A stretch of 64,000 nt of DNA from Desulfurella amilsii (lineage in GTDB: Bacteria; Campylobacterota_A; Desulfurellia; Desulfurellales; Desulfurellaceae), in contig NZ_MDSU01000018.1 in the NCBI RefSeq assembly GCF_002119425.1, positions 835,501-899,500 of the forward strand, read 5' to 3'. Both the position numbers and the translations under genes were made by a program. Below, one piece after another: positions 53,662 to 63,479 of this stretch. Each line of letters begins with the position of its first letter. The first letter of the stretch is position 1. The notes under the pieces were generated by a model. That model did not search any database, was not told the DNA's origin, and was given only the letters and a program-made list of their open reading frames with translations.

Positions 53662-54180
53662 ATGCAACAAAGAGGTTATTGGGGAACGTTGATTGGTGGT
53701 TTTCTTGTTGGTACCACGCTTTTTATTTTTTATTATGTATCTGGTGCAGGTTTTGGTGCAAGTGGAGGTTTTTCACAGTTATCAAGCTTCATTATAGCTT
53801 TGTTTTCTAAATCCTATATTGCTTCAAATGGTTATACAGCAAGCAGTTTAGGGGATCATGGTGTCACTCACATTTTATACAACCGTATATTTTTCATTGA
53901 TATTGGCATATTTATCGGAGGTTTTGTAAGCGCACTCATAGGTGGTAGGTTAAGATTTTCTACAGACAAAGGCTCTAGCACATCGACGTCATATAGATAT
54001 GCAATGGCTTTCTTTGGGGGCATCTTAATTGCGTACTCCACAAGGTACGCAAGGGGCTGCACAAGTGGCCAAGGCTTAGCTGGAGCAGGGGCTTTTTCAG
54101 TGGGTGGTTGGTTATTTTTATTTTGCGTATTTGCCGGCGTTTATCTAACTGCAAGATTATTTAGGAGGCAATGGTTATGA
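53662..54180 (+). CDS. YeeE/YedE-family sulfur-compound transporter, N-terminal half protein
   Basis: 172 aa with about four membrane segments. RYARGCTSGQGLAGAGAFSV carries the conserved Cys-containing loop of the YeeE/YedE (TsuA-like) family, whose full-length members import thiosulfate. In this genome the transporter is encoded as two half proteins; the second begins within the stop codon (ATGA at 54177). SD GGGAGG precedes the start. Suits a sulfur-metabolising organism. Confidence 0.87.
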   Translation: MQQRGYWGTLIGGFLVGTTLFIFYYVSGAGFGASGGFSQLSSFIIALFSKSYIASNGYTASSLGDHGVTHILYNRIFFIDIGIFIGGFVSALIGGRLRFSTDKGSSTSTSYRYAMAFFGGILIAYSTRYARGCTSGQGLAGAGAFSVGGWLFLFCVFAGVYLTARLFRRQWL

Positions 54181-54869
54181 GTGCTCCACTTTATATAAAC
54201 GGTGTTATTTCTGGCCATGCAAATATGCTTTTTTCAATATTTGGTGGATTTTTGTTTGGCTTTTTTTTAGAAGCAACAGGCTTTGCTTCTGGAAAAAATA
54301 TTACAGACGAATTTTATTTTAGAAACAACCGCGTTATACAAATGATGATTTCAGCTATATTAACGTCCACATTGTGGTTTTTAATATTTAGCTCACTAGG
54401 ACTTATCCAAATACCAAGTATCTGGACGCCAAATTTATATTTGTGGCCATATATATTTGGAGGGTTGCTCTTTGGCGTGGGCATGGCAATGAGCGGTTAT
54501 TGCCCTGGAACATCAGTAGCAGCTATCGCAAGTGGCAAAAAAGACGCTATGGTATTTGGGCTAGGCATGCTTGTCGGTATGGCTATATTTATATTTGGAT
54601 TTCCTTTTGAAAAAGACTTTTATGTTTCAAGTAATTTAGGTCAAGTCTACTGGCATACACTATTTAACGCAAACACTGTAATTTCATTTATCATAACGTT
54701 GGCAATAGGCGGTTTTTTTATGGGTTTTATGCAATATATTGTATCTTATGTAAATAAAAACCGCACAGAATCAAAAGAGTACTCCATGCAATACTTAATT
54801 GGAGTCTTAGCACTAATTTTTGTTATTTTAGTTACGGTGTTGCTAAAAACACTACTGCCTGCGAGCTAA
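54177..54869 (+). CDS. YeeE/YedE-family sulfur-compound transporter, C-terminal half protein
   Basis: 230 aa with about five or six membrane segments. FGVGMAMSGYCPGTSVAAIA is the second conserved Cys loop of the YeeE/YedE family, and FGGFLFGFFLEATGFASGKN the first glycine-rich helix. ATG 54177 overlaps the upstream stop; an earlier in-frame ATG (54171) is possible. Followed by a strong terminator. The two halves probably assemble into one channel. Confidence 0.87.
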   Translation: MSAPLYINGVISGHANMLFSIFGGFLFGFFLEATGFASGKNITDEFYFRNNRVIQMMISAILTSTLWFLIFSSLGLIQIPSIWTPNLYLWPYIFGGLLFGVGMAMSGYCPGTSVAAIASGKKDAMVFGLGMLVGMAIFIFGFPFEKDFYVSSNLGQVYWHTLFNANTVISFIITLAIGGFFMGFMQYIVSYVNKNRTESKEYSMQYLIGVLALIFVILVTVLLKTLLPAS

Positions 54870-54900
54870 AAAAAAGGGAGGGCCTCTCCCTTTTTTTTTT
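54868..54900 (+). terminator. Intrinsic terminator after the YeeE/YedE pair
   Basis: Stem AAAAAGGGAG (54871-54880) / CTCCCTTTTT (54886-54895) with loop GGCCT, followed by more T residues to 54900. It is symmetric enough to act in both directions. Confidence 0.9.
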
Positions 54901-54906
54901 AAAAAA

Positions 54907-54934
54907 TTGCATTTACAAAAAATTGGTTTATTAT
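54907..54934 (+). promoter_or_regulatory. Promoter of the secreted repeat protein, leaderless geometry
   Basis: -35 TTGCAT at 54907-54912, 16-base spacer, -10 TATTAT at 54929-54934. Predicted +1 is 54941, one base before the ATG. Confidence 0.5.
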
Positions 54935-54941
54935 AAAATTT

Positions 54942-55376
54942 ATGAAATTTTTTTTAATCATTATTATATTCTCCTTATTATTTAGTATAAATTCGCACTC
55001 AAAAGAGGCTTCAAATGGGCAAATCCTTTATAACCAAGCTATTGAGCTTCTAAAAAAAGGTGATTATAAAAGTGCATTTATATATTTTTCTGGTTCGTGC
55101 TACAATAATTACCTGCCAGGGTGCGATATGATGGGGTTAGTTGAGTACAAAATCGACAAAAACAAAGGCGAACAAATATGCAAACAATGGGTGGGTGAGT
55201 TATCAAAAAGCAAAGATAAAAATGACAAGATACATTTAAAGCAAGTATTAAAGTATTACATTGACGCATTTAAATATCTCGGCAATAAAGATCTATCAGG
55301 CTACTTTGAAAAAATGTACAATAAAATATTTTTACGTGTTCAAATAGAAAAAGTAAACCCAAAAGATAACAACTAA
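54942..55376 (+). CDS. Secreted TPR/Sel1-like hypothetical protein
   Basis: 144 aa. A signal peptide (MKFFLIIIIFSLLFSINSHS) precedes a TPR- or Sel1-like helix pair, GQILYNQAIELLKKGDYKSA followed by FIYFSGSCYNNYLPGCDMMG, which has the Cys spacing of the cysteine-rich Sel1 repeats common in Campylobacterota. The rest is helical and lysine-rich. Function unknown. Confidence 0.65.
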   Translation: MKFFLIIIIFSLLFSINSHSKEASNGQILYNQAIELLKKGDYKSAFIYFSGSCYNNYLPGCDMMGLVEYKIDKNKGEQICKQWVGELSKSKDKNDKIHLKQVLKYYIDAFKYLGNKDLSGYFEKMYNKIFLRVQIEKVNPKDNN

Positions 55377-55383
55377 TACTGTT

Positions 55384-55411
55384 TTGTTTTTAAGTATTTT
55401 TGTGATAAAAT
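55384..55411 (+). promoter_or_regulatory. Promoter of priA, leaderless geometry
   Basis: -35 TTGTTT at 55384-55389, 16-base spacer, -10 TAAAAT at 55406-55411. Predicted +1 is 55418, one base before the ATG at 55419. Confidence 0.5.
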
Positions 55412-55418
55412 TTTATCC

Positions 55419-57329
55419 ATGAATTACTATGGCGTATTATTCAACATCGCTTTAAGCAAAAGCTTTATCTACAAAAGCAATCAAGATATTCAAATTGGCA
55501 CAAGAGTATTGGTAGATTTTCATAACAGAAAAAAAGTGGGTATTGTTTTTGAAAAAATACCCCAAACAGACGTATCTGAAATAAAAGATGTTATATCTAT
55601 ACTTGATGATAAACCCATAATCAGTCAAGAATTAATAAAAACTATAAATTTTGCAAGCTATTACTATTTATGCCCCAAAGGGCTTATTTTAAAAAATGCC
55701 CTACCCTCAAAAGTTTTTTTGCAAGAACCGGTTGATTTTGAAAATAACATAAAAACCCAAATGAATCATGAAAAATTCTTCAAACTCAATGATGAACAAA
55801 AAAACATATACAAATCGATAAAATTAGAAAAATTTAGCGTCAATTTAATCTTTGGCATTACAGGCTCTGGCAAAACAGAAATCTTTTTACATTTAATAAG
55901 GGGCGTTATAAAAGATGGTAAAAATGCGATTGTGCTTGTACCTGAGATCTCACTTACAAACCAGTACAAAAGGATTTTTGAAGAAAAATTTCTCGATACA
56001 GTTGGACTATTTCACTCTCAATTAACTCCAAAGCAAAAGTTTATTGAGTGGAGTTTATTTAGAAATCAAGAAAAAAGGGTATTGCTGGGCACTCGCTCAG
56101 CTGCTTTTGTCGATTTATCAAATACAGGCTTAATTGTTGTAGATGAAGAAAACGATGATTCATATAAACAGGAAAACACTCCATCTTATAATGCTAAAGA
56201 CTTGTTAATATACAGGGCGAAACAGCTAAACATTCCAGTAATACTATCAAGTGCAACACCCACGGTTGAAACTTACTATAAAGCAGCGATAACAAAAAAA
56301 TTCAACCTATTTAAGCTGCAAAATCGTGTAAACAACTGCCAGCTACCTACAATTGAATTTGCAAAACCATACAATACGCTTTTAAGTACCCAATCAATAG
56401 AAGCTATAAAAAATTCTCTTTTAAATAACCAAACTTGTGCAATTCTGGTTAATAGACGCGGTTTTGCGCACTTTTTGGTTTGTAGTGATTGCGGGTATAT
56501 TTTTAGATGTCCAAACTGCAATGTTTCGCTTGTTTATCATAAAAAAACAAAAGACCTAAAATGCCATTTTTGTGAGTCAAGTTTTGATATTCCAAAACAA
56601 TGTCCGCATTGTTCAAGCTACAATATAAAAGATGTAGGTACAGGAACTCAGAAAATGGAAGAATTTTTACGCAAAAATTTTGGCAATATAAATATTGAGC
56701 GTCTGGATAGAGACACTGCTTCATCAAAAAAAAATACTTACAATATAGTTTCAAGTCTAATCGATGGTAAAATTGATATCATCGTTGGCACAAGCATGAT
56801 ATCAAAAGGTTACGACATAGAAAAAATAAAGCTTGTAATTATCTCCAACATTGAATCTATTTTTGCTTTACCAGATTTTAGAGTTGATGAAAAAGCCCTA
56901 TCGCTTATTATACAAACAGCTGGCAGGAGCGGCCGGAAAGAACAAGGTAGGGTCATTATCGAGTCAAAACTACCACCTAGGTTAGAATGTTTTGTTGAAA
57001 ACAACGATTACGAGGGCTTTTTGAATGAAGAAATAAAAATCAGAAGATCGCTAGACTACCCACCATTTTCGCATTTAATCAGAATTATTTCTCAAAACCC
57101 AAGTGAACAAGTTGCAAAGCAAAATATACAAAAATGCGCAAGAATCTTAAAAAATGGCAATATTAACTTTCTTGGACCAACAAAATGCCCTATTGATAAG
57201 ATAAAAAATAAATACAGGTACCACATTATTATCAAATCAAACGATATATTTAAAACACTTGATTTTATAGCAAATAATCTTTACGAGAAAAATTTAAACT
57301 TTGATGTTGACCCAATCTCTTTTTTTTAA
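55419..57329 (+). CDS. priA: Primosomal replication restart helicase PriA
   Basis: 3'-5' DNA helicase that reloads replisomes at stalled forks, 636 aa, shorter than the roughly 730 of E. coli. Walker A is GITGSGKT (146-153) and motif II reads VVDEEND, with Asn245 where DEEH is usual. The zinc region is CSDCGYIFRCPNCN followed by CHFCESSF and CPHCSS. IISNIESIFALPDFRVDEKA and QTAGRSGRKEQG are helicase motifs V and VI. No Shine-Dalgarno; ATG sits at the predicted transcription start. Confidence 0.93.
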   Translation: MNYYGVLFNIALSKSFIYKSNQDIQIGTRVLVDFHNRKKVGIVFEKIPQTDVSEIKDVISILDDKPIISQELIKTINFASYYYLCPKGLILKNALPSKVFLQEPVDFENNIKTQMNHEKFFKLNDEQKNIYKSIKLEKFSVNLIFGITGSGKTEIFLHLIRGVIKDGKNAIVLVPEISLTNQYKRIFEEKFLDTVGLFHSQLTPKQKFIEWSLFRNQEKRVLLGTRSAAFVDLSNTGLIVVDEENDDSYKQENTPSYNAKDLLIYRAKQLNIPVILSSATPTVETYYKAAITKKFNLFKLQNRVNNCQLPTIEFAKPYNTLLSTQSIEAIKNSLLNNQTCAILVNRRGFAHFLVCSDCGYIFRCPNCNVSLVYHKKTKDLKCHFCESSFDIPKQCPHCSSYNIKDVGTGTQKMEEFLRKNFGNINIERLDRDTASSKKNTYNIVSSLIDGKIDIIVGTSMISKGYDIEKIKLVIISNIESIFALPDFRVDEKALSLIIQTAGRSGRKEQGRVIIESKLPPRLECFVENNDYEGFLNEEIKIRRSLDYPPFSHLIRIISQNPSEQVAKQNIQKCARILKNGNINFLGPTKCPIDKIKNKYRYHIIIKSNDIFKTLDFIANNLYEKNLNFDVDPISFF

Positions 57330-57370
57330 TATAATGTATTTTAAGTTTAAATAGTAAAGGGGTGATCTAT

Positions 57371-57574
57371 TTGCCAGGTATCTATGTAAGGGACAACGAA
57401 TCTTTTGAAGAAGCCTTTAAGCGATTCAAAAAACAGTGTGAGCGCGCAGGTATTCTCTCTGAAATAAAAAAAAGAGAACACTATGAAAAGCCCAGCGAAA
57501 AGAAAAAGAAAAAAGCGCTAGCCGCTCGTAAAAAGGCTCTTAAGAAAAAAAGGCTCGGCGAGAGAAAAAAATAA
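57371..57574 (+). CDS. rpsU: 30S ribosomal protein S21
   Basis: 67 aa. [20 protein letters not shown] with a strongly basic C-terminal tail ([20 protein letters not shown]) is typical S21. TTG 57371-57373 is used: AAGGGGTGAT, a long match to the anti-SD, lies just upstream, and the family starts MPGIYVR. S21 helps the ribosome bind the mRNA leader, so it would be less needed for leaderless messages. Confidence 0.93.
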   Translation: MPGIYVRDNESFEEAFKRFKKQCERAGILSEIKKREHYEKPSEKKKKKALAARKKALKKKRLGERKK

Positions 57575-57599
57575 ACTCCTCATCTTGAGGAGTTTATTT
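57571..57599 (+). terminator. Hairpin after rpsU
   Basis: A 13-bp stem AAATAAACTCCTC / GAGGAGTTTATTT with loop ATCTT starts in the rpsU stop codon and ends at 57599. Its own 3' arm supplies a short T-rich tail (TTTATTTG). It probably terminates or processes the rpsU transcript. Confidence 0.6.
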
Positions 57600-57604
57600 G
57601 GCTT

Positions 57605-59116
57605 ATGAATAATTTTTTATTTAATTATTTTGCGACAAAAATAAAAAAAAATATTTTGGGCCAAAAGATTACTCATGTAGGCGCTAGTCTTAATACTATC
57701 GTGTTAAATACAGACAATGGTTTATCGATTTTTTTTAAATTAGACTCGCCGAGTGCTTTATTCTTTGGCAATTACAAACTTGAAAGGACTCAAAACACTT
57801 TTGCGGTCAGTCTACAAAAAAAAATAAATAAACTTAAAATTATTGACATAGATTTTAGAGGTCTTGAGCGTGTTTTAATTTTACATTTATTAGACAAAAG
57901 GTTGGATATTGAGCACCATTATTATTTGATATTTGAGATAACAGGCAGAAATGGCAATCTTATACTATGCGATGCAAATCAAAAAATAATAGAAACCTAC
58001 CGATTAATCGAAAGCAGACAAATCCTTCCAAATAGAATTTACAAACAACCAAACAAGATGCTTGATATTACTATAGATGATATTAATGTTTTAAAAAAGG
58101 CCCTTCATAAAATTAACATTTTAGGTATAGATAACTTTACTAAAAAATTTGTAACACAGGAAAATATAGAGAGTTTTGTTGAAGTTGCAAAAAAACCTTA
58201 TGAAAAACTATTTAGGTATGTTGTCAATACAAAGCACATCGTGTGCCCATTTTTGTTTGATTTTGGTTTAGATATATCTAATATAGATGAAAAAGACCTT
58301 TTTAGCGAAATTTTTATGCAAAATACACAAACGAGTTTAAACAATACAAAAATTATTAACCTAATTAACAAAAAAATAAATAAATCAAACGACAAAATTG
58401 AAAAAATACAAATTGATATACAAAAAGCTCAAGATGCTGACAAAATGAAACTGTATGCCGATACACTTTTAGAAAATATTGCTTCCATTAAATTACATAA
58501 CGATTTAGTTCGTCTAAAACTAACTGGCTCTACAAACATAATAGCAATACCAATTAATCCCAAAAAAACAATTCAAGATAACATAAATGTTTATTATAAG
58601 CTTTACAAAAAGTACAAAAACGCCAAAAATATACTAAAGTCTATATTAAATCAAACAAAACAAGAACAAGCTACGTTACTGCAAATTAAAGAGCAGTTAT
58701 TAAATAATCAGATTGATCCAAAAGATGCTAAGCTTTTGTTTAATAAAAAAACCAATCAAAAAGTTATATCTACCGATGCTGTATCCTATGAGCGTTTCAA
58801 TATTCTTGGTTTTGATGTTTACATAGGTAAAAACGCAAAAGGCAATGATTTGATTCTAAAAAATGCCTCTAAAGAAGACATATGGATGCACCCAAAAAGC
58901 ATACCAGGTCCGCATTTAATATTAAAAAACCCAAAACGATTGCAACAGATAGATAAAAACCTCCTAGAGCAATGCGCTAAAAAAATTAGAGAAAAATTAG
59001 GCACAAATGATAAAATTGAGGTGGATTACACATTTGTGAAGTTTGTGAAAAAGCCAAAAGGTTTTAAGAAAGGGCGCGTTATTTATTCTAATTTTAAAAC
59101 TGTTATGGTAGGCTAA
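57605..59116 (+). CDS. rqcH: RqcH/NFACT-family ribosome quality control protein
   Basis: 503 aa. NFACT-N region (KIKKNILGQKITHVGASLNT, then EITGRNGNLILCD), a long central coiled coil (about 240-400; NKSNDKIEKIQIDIQKAQDA) and C-terminal NFACT-R domain (DIWMHPKSIPGPHLILKNPK). Family members bind obstructed 50S subunits and add Ala tails to stalled chains; others were first called fibronectin-binding proteins. It begins 30 bases after rpsU, and its TAA/ATG junction touches cvpA. Sequence divergence from Bacillus RqcH is large. Confidence 0.82.
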   Translation: MNNFLFNYFATKIKKNILGQKITHVGASLNTIVLNTDNGLSIFFKLDSPSALFFGNYKLERTQNTFAVSLQKKINKLKIIDIDFRGLERVLILHLLDKRLDIEHHYYLIFEITGRNGNLILCDANQKIIETYRLIESRQILPNRIYKQPNKMLDITIDDINVLKKALHKINILGIDNFTKKFVTQENIESFVEVAKKPYEKLFRYVVNTKHIVCPFLFDFGLDISNIDEKDLFSEIFMQNTQTSLNNTKIINLINKKINKSNDKIEKIQIDIQKAQDADKMKLYADTLLENIASIKLHNDLVRLKLTGSTNIIAIPINPKKTIQDNINVYYKLYKKYKNAKNILKSILNQTKQEQATLLQIKEQLLNNQIDPKDAKLLFNKKTNQKVISTDAVSYERFNILGFDVYIGKNAKGNDLILKNASKEDIWMHPKSIPGPHLILKNPKRLQQIDKNLLEQCAKKIREKLGTNDKIEVDYTFVKFVKKPKGFKKGRVIYSNFKTVMVG

Positions 59117-59601
59117 TGGCAGATATTGTTTTTGGCATCTTTATTTTAGGACTCTTGATATTGGGTTACCTGCATGGCTTCATAAAGGAATTTTTTAAAC
59201 TAGTAGCTGTAATTTTAGGTTTGTACTTATCTGTAATATATCACAGTGTTATCATAGTTCCTATAGAAAAAGCACTGAATGTATCGTATATGTTTGCAAG
59301 TTTAATAAGCTTTATTGTGATGTTTATTATTATATATACGCTGATAAGCCTCATTAGTTTTTTGAGTCAAAGCGCTTCAAGAAAAATGAAACTTACAGGC
59401 ATAGATAGGATACTTGGCGCACTTTTTGGTCTTTTTAAAGCTATCTTTTTAGTAGCTATACTATCCATAGTCTTAAGAAGTTTGCCTGTTTTGAACCGCA
59501 TCTCAAACGAACTTATGCAAAAATCTACTATCTATAAAACAATTTGTATATCAACACAAAATTTAAAACTTCAAAAAGATATAACAAGGAGTATAAAATG
59601 A
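59116..59601 (+). CDS. CvpA-family membrane protein
   Basis: 161 aa with four hydrophobic segments. IFILGLLILGYLHGFIKEFF and the RILGALFGLFKAIFLVAI helix-hairpin are the CvpA pattern (G..RG..KE..., D R.LG...G...G). Originally linked to colicin V production, more recently to envelope integrity. Its first base overlaps the rqcH stop, and its end overlaps the peptidase gene by 4 bases. Confidence 0.85.
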   Translation: MADIVFGIFILGLLILGYLHGFIKEFFKLVAVILGLYLSVIYHSVIIVPIEKALNVSYMFASLISFIVMFIIIYTLISLISFLSQSASRKMKLTGIDRILGALFGLFKAIFLVAILSIVLRSLPVLNRISNELMQKSTIYKTICISTQNLKLQKDITRSIK

Positions 59602-61025
59602 GAGATACTTTTTACTTAAAAAAGAAAAAGAAAAAAGGCCTTGGTTCAAAATTATTATTTATTCTTATAGTCTTGGTTTGTGTGTATGCAGTTTATCACT
59701 ACACGCCGTTTTTTGTAAAAAACCCCATACAAGTTAATGTAATCTACCCAAATAAGTATTTTAGCTCTGACAAAAGCTTGGATATTACTATTAGGGATTC
59801 GAAATACCCATTAAAAGAAGTCAATATTTATGCATATGCCATGAATACGAAAATTTCTCTATACGATAAAATATTTGAAAACAAAGATACATATAATTTT
59901 CCATTAAAATTTAAACTAAGCCAAAAGCTCCCTGAGGGCCCAGCAAAATTTGTAATCGAGGTAATAGATTATTCACACAATAATTTCTCGCTTGGTTTTA
60001 AAAAGAAAATCGAAAAACAAGTTACAGTGTATAACCATTATCCTAAGGTTATTTTGCTTAATGATGCAGCTAATATTCTAGAAGGCGGCTCAGCGGTTGT
60101 GTTGTTTTATGCAAATGACAAAATTGGTCTAAAAAATGTTTATCTGCAGGTCAAATATGCACAAGGTAAAATTGCAAAGTTTAGGTGCTTTAATGCTGAC
60201 AAATTAACAAACCACCCATATACCTACATTGCTTTTTTTACATACCCATTTTGCGCTCAAAAAAACTGGGATACATCGATTGTATCCCAAAACAATGCTG
60301 GAAATGAAATTTTTGTTCATGTACCGGTATATTATGAATCTTTTAAAAATAAAAAAACTGATGTCAATGTAGATACGCACTTTATTGAAACAAAAGTCTA
60401 TAGAATACTAGAGCAAGAGCATATTGATTTTAATAAACAAGATCCAGCAAAAGCTTTTGATTTAGTTATAAACAAAGTAGAAAGACAAAACAATGAGCAA
60501 ATTGCTAAAATAGCAAATTCTGTCCATACAGACCAAATATTGTTTAAAGGAGCTTTTTTACAATTACCCTCTTCTGCGGTTATGGCGTATTTTGGAGATT
60601 ACAGAACATTTTATTATAATCACAAGCCTTTGACGGATGAATACCACATGGGCGTTGATTTTGCTAGCATTTCACATGCAAAAGTACCGGCGGCAAACTC
60701 AGGCATTGTAGTATATACTGGTCGCATTGGCGTTTATGGCAATTGTATTTTAATAGATCACGGCCTCGGCGTATTTAGCCTATATGGTCATTTAGAGGAT
60801 TTTTTAGTTAAAAAAGGCGATTTTGTCCAAAAAGGTCAAATAATTGCCCATACAGATACAACAGGCCTTGCAGTGGGGGATCATTTGCATTTTGGCATGT
60901 TAATTGATGGTTATTATGTAAACCCCATAGAATGGCTGGATGGATCATGGATAAGAAACAATATAGAAAGAAAAATTATTGATGCCAAAAAAAGAGCCGA
61001 TATGCTAAAATACTACACTCAATAA
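59598..61025 (+). CDS. M23-family metallopeptidase (membrane-anchored)
   Basis: 475 aa. A Lys-rich start (MRDTFYLKKKKKKGLGSK) and one membrane helix (LLFILIVLVCVYAVYHY) anchor a periplasmic region, with a C-terminal LytM/M23 domain: HMGVDFASISHAKVPAANSG, YGNCILIDHGLGVFSLYGHL, and VGDHLHFGML giving H...D, H and HxH zinc ligands. It should cut peptidoglycan cross-bridges. ATG 59598 overlaps the cvpA stop with AAGGAG upstream. Confidence 0.9.
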   Translation: MRDTFYLKKKKKKGLGSKLLFILIVLVCVYAVYHYTPFFVKNPIQVNVIYPNKYFSSDKSLDITIRDSKYPLKEVNIYAYAMNTKISLYDKIFENKDTYNFPLKFKLSQKLPEGPAKFVIEVIDYSHNNFSLGFKKKIEKQVTVYNHYPKVILLNDAANILEGGSAVVLFYANDKIGLKNVYLQVKYAQGKIAKFRCFNADKLTNHPYTYIAFFTYPFCAQKNWDTSIVSQNNAGNEIFVHVPVYYESFKNKKTDVNVDTHFIETKVYRILEQEHIDFNKQDPAKAFDLVINKVERQNNEQIAKIANSVHTDQILFKGAFLQLPSSAVMAYFGDYRTFYYNHKPLTDEYHMGVDFASISHAKVPAANSGIVVYTGRIGVYGNCILIDHGLGVFSLYGHLEDFLVKKGDFVQKGQIIAHTDTTGLAVGDHLHFGMLIDGYYVNPIEWLDGSWIRNNIERKIIDAKKRADMLKYYTQ

Positions 61026-61026
61026 A

Positions 61027-62376
61027 TTGGCTAACATAGACCCTACAAAAGGCCCCATTATAAAGAGTCTCGTAGCGCTTTCTATTCCAATGATAATAGA
61101 AAGCAACCTGCAAACTGTTTTTAATCTTGTCGATACATTTTTTGTTTCTAAAATTAGTTACAGCGCAATAGGTGCTTTAGTGTCTTCAAGTATGCTATTG
61201 ATGTTAATATCTACTTTGACGATAGGTATTTCTATAGCCTCATCAATCTTTTTTACACAAAGCTGGGGGGCAAAAAACTACAAGAGGGCAAGTATTGTTT
61301 ACTCTAATGCTTTAATTGTGATGGTGGCATTCTCGATTGCGTCAATTATGCTTTATCCTTTTTTGGATAATATATTGAGTCTTCTTGGTTTAAAAGATTC
61401 TACATTAGTTTTTGCAAAAGAATTTTTAAGCGTTTCGATCTTGGGGCTTCCAATATCATTTGCATTCGGATTAAACAGCTCAACGCTAAAAAGCATGTCT
61501 TTGCCAAACAAAACACTTATTATAATGCTTGTGGCAACTATTATCAACATAGCGCTTGATCCTTTATTTATATTTGTTTTAAAAATGGGCGTAAAAGGCG
61601 CAGCACTTGCAACAATATGCTCTATGTTTGTAGGTATATTGTTGCAAATTTATGTTATCTCAAAAACAAAATTAAGGTTCAGATTAAATATTAACATACA
61701 ATTGATTAAACAGCTTTTAAGCAAAAGTATATTTGCTTCATTTCACTTGATGATAAGGATTTTAAGCATGATTTTAATTATAAAAATTATAGCTATACAT
61801 TCACAGGTTGCAATATCAAGCTATAGCATTGTAACGCGCATTTATCAGATTTTATTATTTATGATTTTTGGGATATCAAATGCAGCAGCTGTCATTGTTG
61901 GTCAAAATATTGGCTCAAAAAACTGGTCATTTGTTAAAGAAGGTGTTGAAAAATCACTTTTATTTGGTACAGCTTTTATAAGCTTTTTGGATATTTTATT
62001 GTTTTTATTCTCTGGTAGCATAATAGGGATTTTTACTTCACAAAACCAATGTTTTGAAATATCAAAAAACGCTATGGTATACTTTGCTTTAAGTTACCCG
62101 TTTTTTGCTATGGGTTCAATTGCAAACCGTATCACAATGGCTTGTGGCAATACTTTTCTGCCAAGTATAATGAATTTTTTTAGCCTCTTTTTGTTTCAAC
62201 TACCGCTTGCTTACTTTTTATCTATATATATTTCATTAAATGGTGTATGGCTTTCAATACTTTTAGCCAATATTTTAAACTTTTTACTTAACATAATTAT
62301 CCTTAAATACAATTTATCAAAATTATCCGTGGATTATAAATTTTTAATGATGTTTACTGGCCAAAGAAACGCTTAA
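61027..62376 (+). CDS. MATE-family efflux transporter
   Basis: 449 aa, about 12 membrane segments. [20 protein letters not shown] and [20 protein letters not shown], then [20 protein letters not shown] in the second half, follow the MATE repeat. It exports organic cations or metabolites with Na+ or H+. TTG 61027-61029 lies 1 base after the peptidase stop and has no clear SD, so re-initiation after the upstream gene is likely. Its end overlaps dnaJ by 23 bases, tail to tail. Confidence 0.87.
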   Translation: MANIDPTKGPIIKSLVALSIPMIIESNLQTVFNLVDTFFVSKISYSAIGALVSSSMLLMLISTLTIGISIASSIFFTQSWGAKNYKRASIVYSNALIVMVAFSIASIMLYPFLDNILSLLGLKDSTLVFAKEFLSVSILGLPISFAFGLNSSTLKSMSLPNKTLIIMLVATIINIALDPLFIFVLKMGVKGAALATICSMFVGILLQIYVISKTKLRFRLNINIQLIKQLLSKSIFASFHLMIRILSMILIIKIIAIHSQVAISSYSIVTRIYQILLFMIFGISNAAAVIVGQNIGSKNWSFVKEGVEKSLLFGTAFISFLDILLFLFSGSIIGIFTSQNQCFEISKNAMVYFALSYPFFAMGSIANRITMACGNTFLPSIMNFFSLFLFQLPLAYFLSIYISLNGVWLSILLANILNFLLNIIILKYNLSKLSVDYKFLMMFTGQRNA

Positions 62377-63448
62377 AAATATTTTTTTCTTGGCTAGACA
62401 AAGGCGACTGACTCATCTCTTTTGCAAATTCTTCCATAAGCTCTCTTTGTTTTGGGGTTAATCTTTTTGGTATCTCAACATTTATGTTTATGATTTGACT
62501 ACCTTTAGCGCCTTCAACTTCTACACCATCGCCCTTTAACACAACTTGAGAACCACTTTGCGTACCAGGCTCAATTGAAATCTTCTTTTTACCCCAAATA
62601 GTATCTACTTCTATTTCATCACCCAACACTGCTTGTGGTATAGAAATATTCAAATCAAGATAAATATTTAAGCCCTCTCGCCTAAACACTTCATCAGGCA
62701 AAACTTTGAAATATATTATCAAATCGCCTCTAACTCTATCTGCACTTTCGTGGCCTCTAGAAGAGATCCTGATCGCATAACCATTATCTATGCCACGCGG
62801 AACATTGATTGTAATTTTTTCTTTTTCAAGAACGAAACCTTTGCCATTACACTTGTGGCATTTTTTCTTAATTATTCGGCCACTTCCACCACATTTTGGA
62901 CAAACTTTACGCATTGAAATAAAAAAATTGCCATATTCTATTTGACCTGCCCCTTTACAATAAGTGCACGTCTCAAAATCTTGAGGTTTCGCACCCAAAC
63001 CATTGCATTCGTCACAGACTTTTTGATAGTTTATCTCAATTTCTTTTGAAGCACCAAATATGGCTTCCTTGAAAGAAATTATGATTTGGTATTGAATGTC
63101 TTCGCCTTTTCTTTTTCGACTATAATCCCTTGAACCTCTTGAGCCAAAATTACCAAAGATGTCGCCGAATATATCGTTAACATAGGCGAAAATATCATCA
63201 AAGTTCGATGGATTAAAACCAAAATCATTCTCGTTTACATAGCCAAATTGATCATATCTTGCACGCTTTGTTTCATCTGATAATACAGCATAAGCTTCTG
63301 TAATTTCTTTAAACTTTTCTTCAGCTTGTTTGTCACCCTCATTTCGATCTGGATGATATTTAAGTGCCAATTTCCTATACGCTTTTTTAATCTCCTCTGT
63401 GCTTGCGTTCCTATCTACGCCTAGCATCGCATAATAATCTTTCTCCAT
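62354..63448 (-). CDS. dnaJ: Chaperone protein DnaJ
   Basis: Hsp40 co-chaperone, 364 aa. J-domain with HPD ([15 protein letters not shown]), a Gly/Phe region ([20 protein letters not shown]), four zinc repeats [24 protein letters not shown] and CHKCNGKG, and the C-terminal peptide-binding domain. Slightly shorter than the E. coli protein. Follows dnaK in the usual order across an 85-base gap containing a strong hairpin. Confidence 0.96.
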   Translation of the reverse strand: MEKDYYAMLGVDRNASTEEIKKAYRKLALKYHPDRNEGDKQAEEKFKEITEAYAVLSDETKRARYDQFGYVNENDFGFNPSNFDDIFAYVNDIFGDIFGNFGSRGSRDYSRKRKGEDIQYQIIISFKEAIFGASKEIEINYQKVCDECNGLGAKPQDFETCTYCKGAGQIEYGNFFISMRKVCPKCGGSGRIIKKKCHKCNGKGFVLEKEKITINVPRGIDNGYAIRISSRGHESADRVRGDLIIYFKVLPDEVFRREGLNIYLDLNISIPQAVLGDEIEVDTIWGKKKISIEPGTQSGSQVVLKGDGVEVEGAKGSQIININVEIPKRLTPKQRELMEEFAKEMSQSPLSSQEKNIFKRFFGQ

Positions 63449-63479
63449 CGTTTTGCTGTTCTCCCTAATAATTAAAGGT

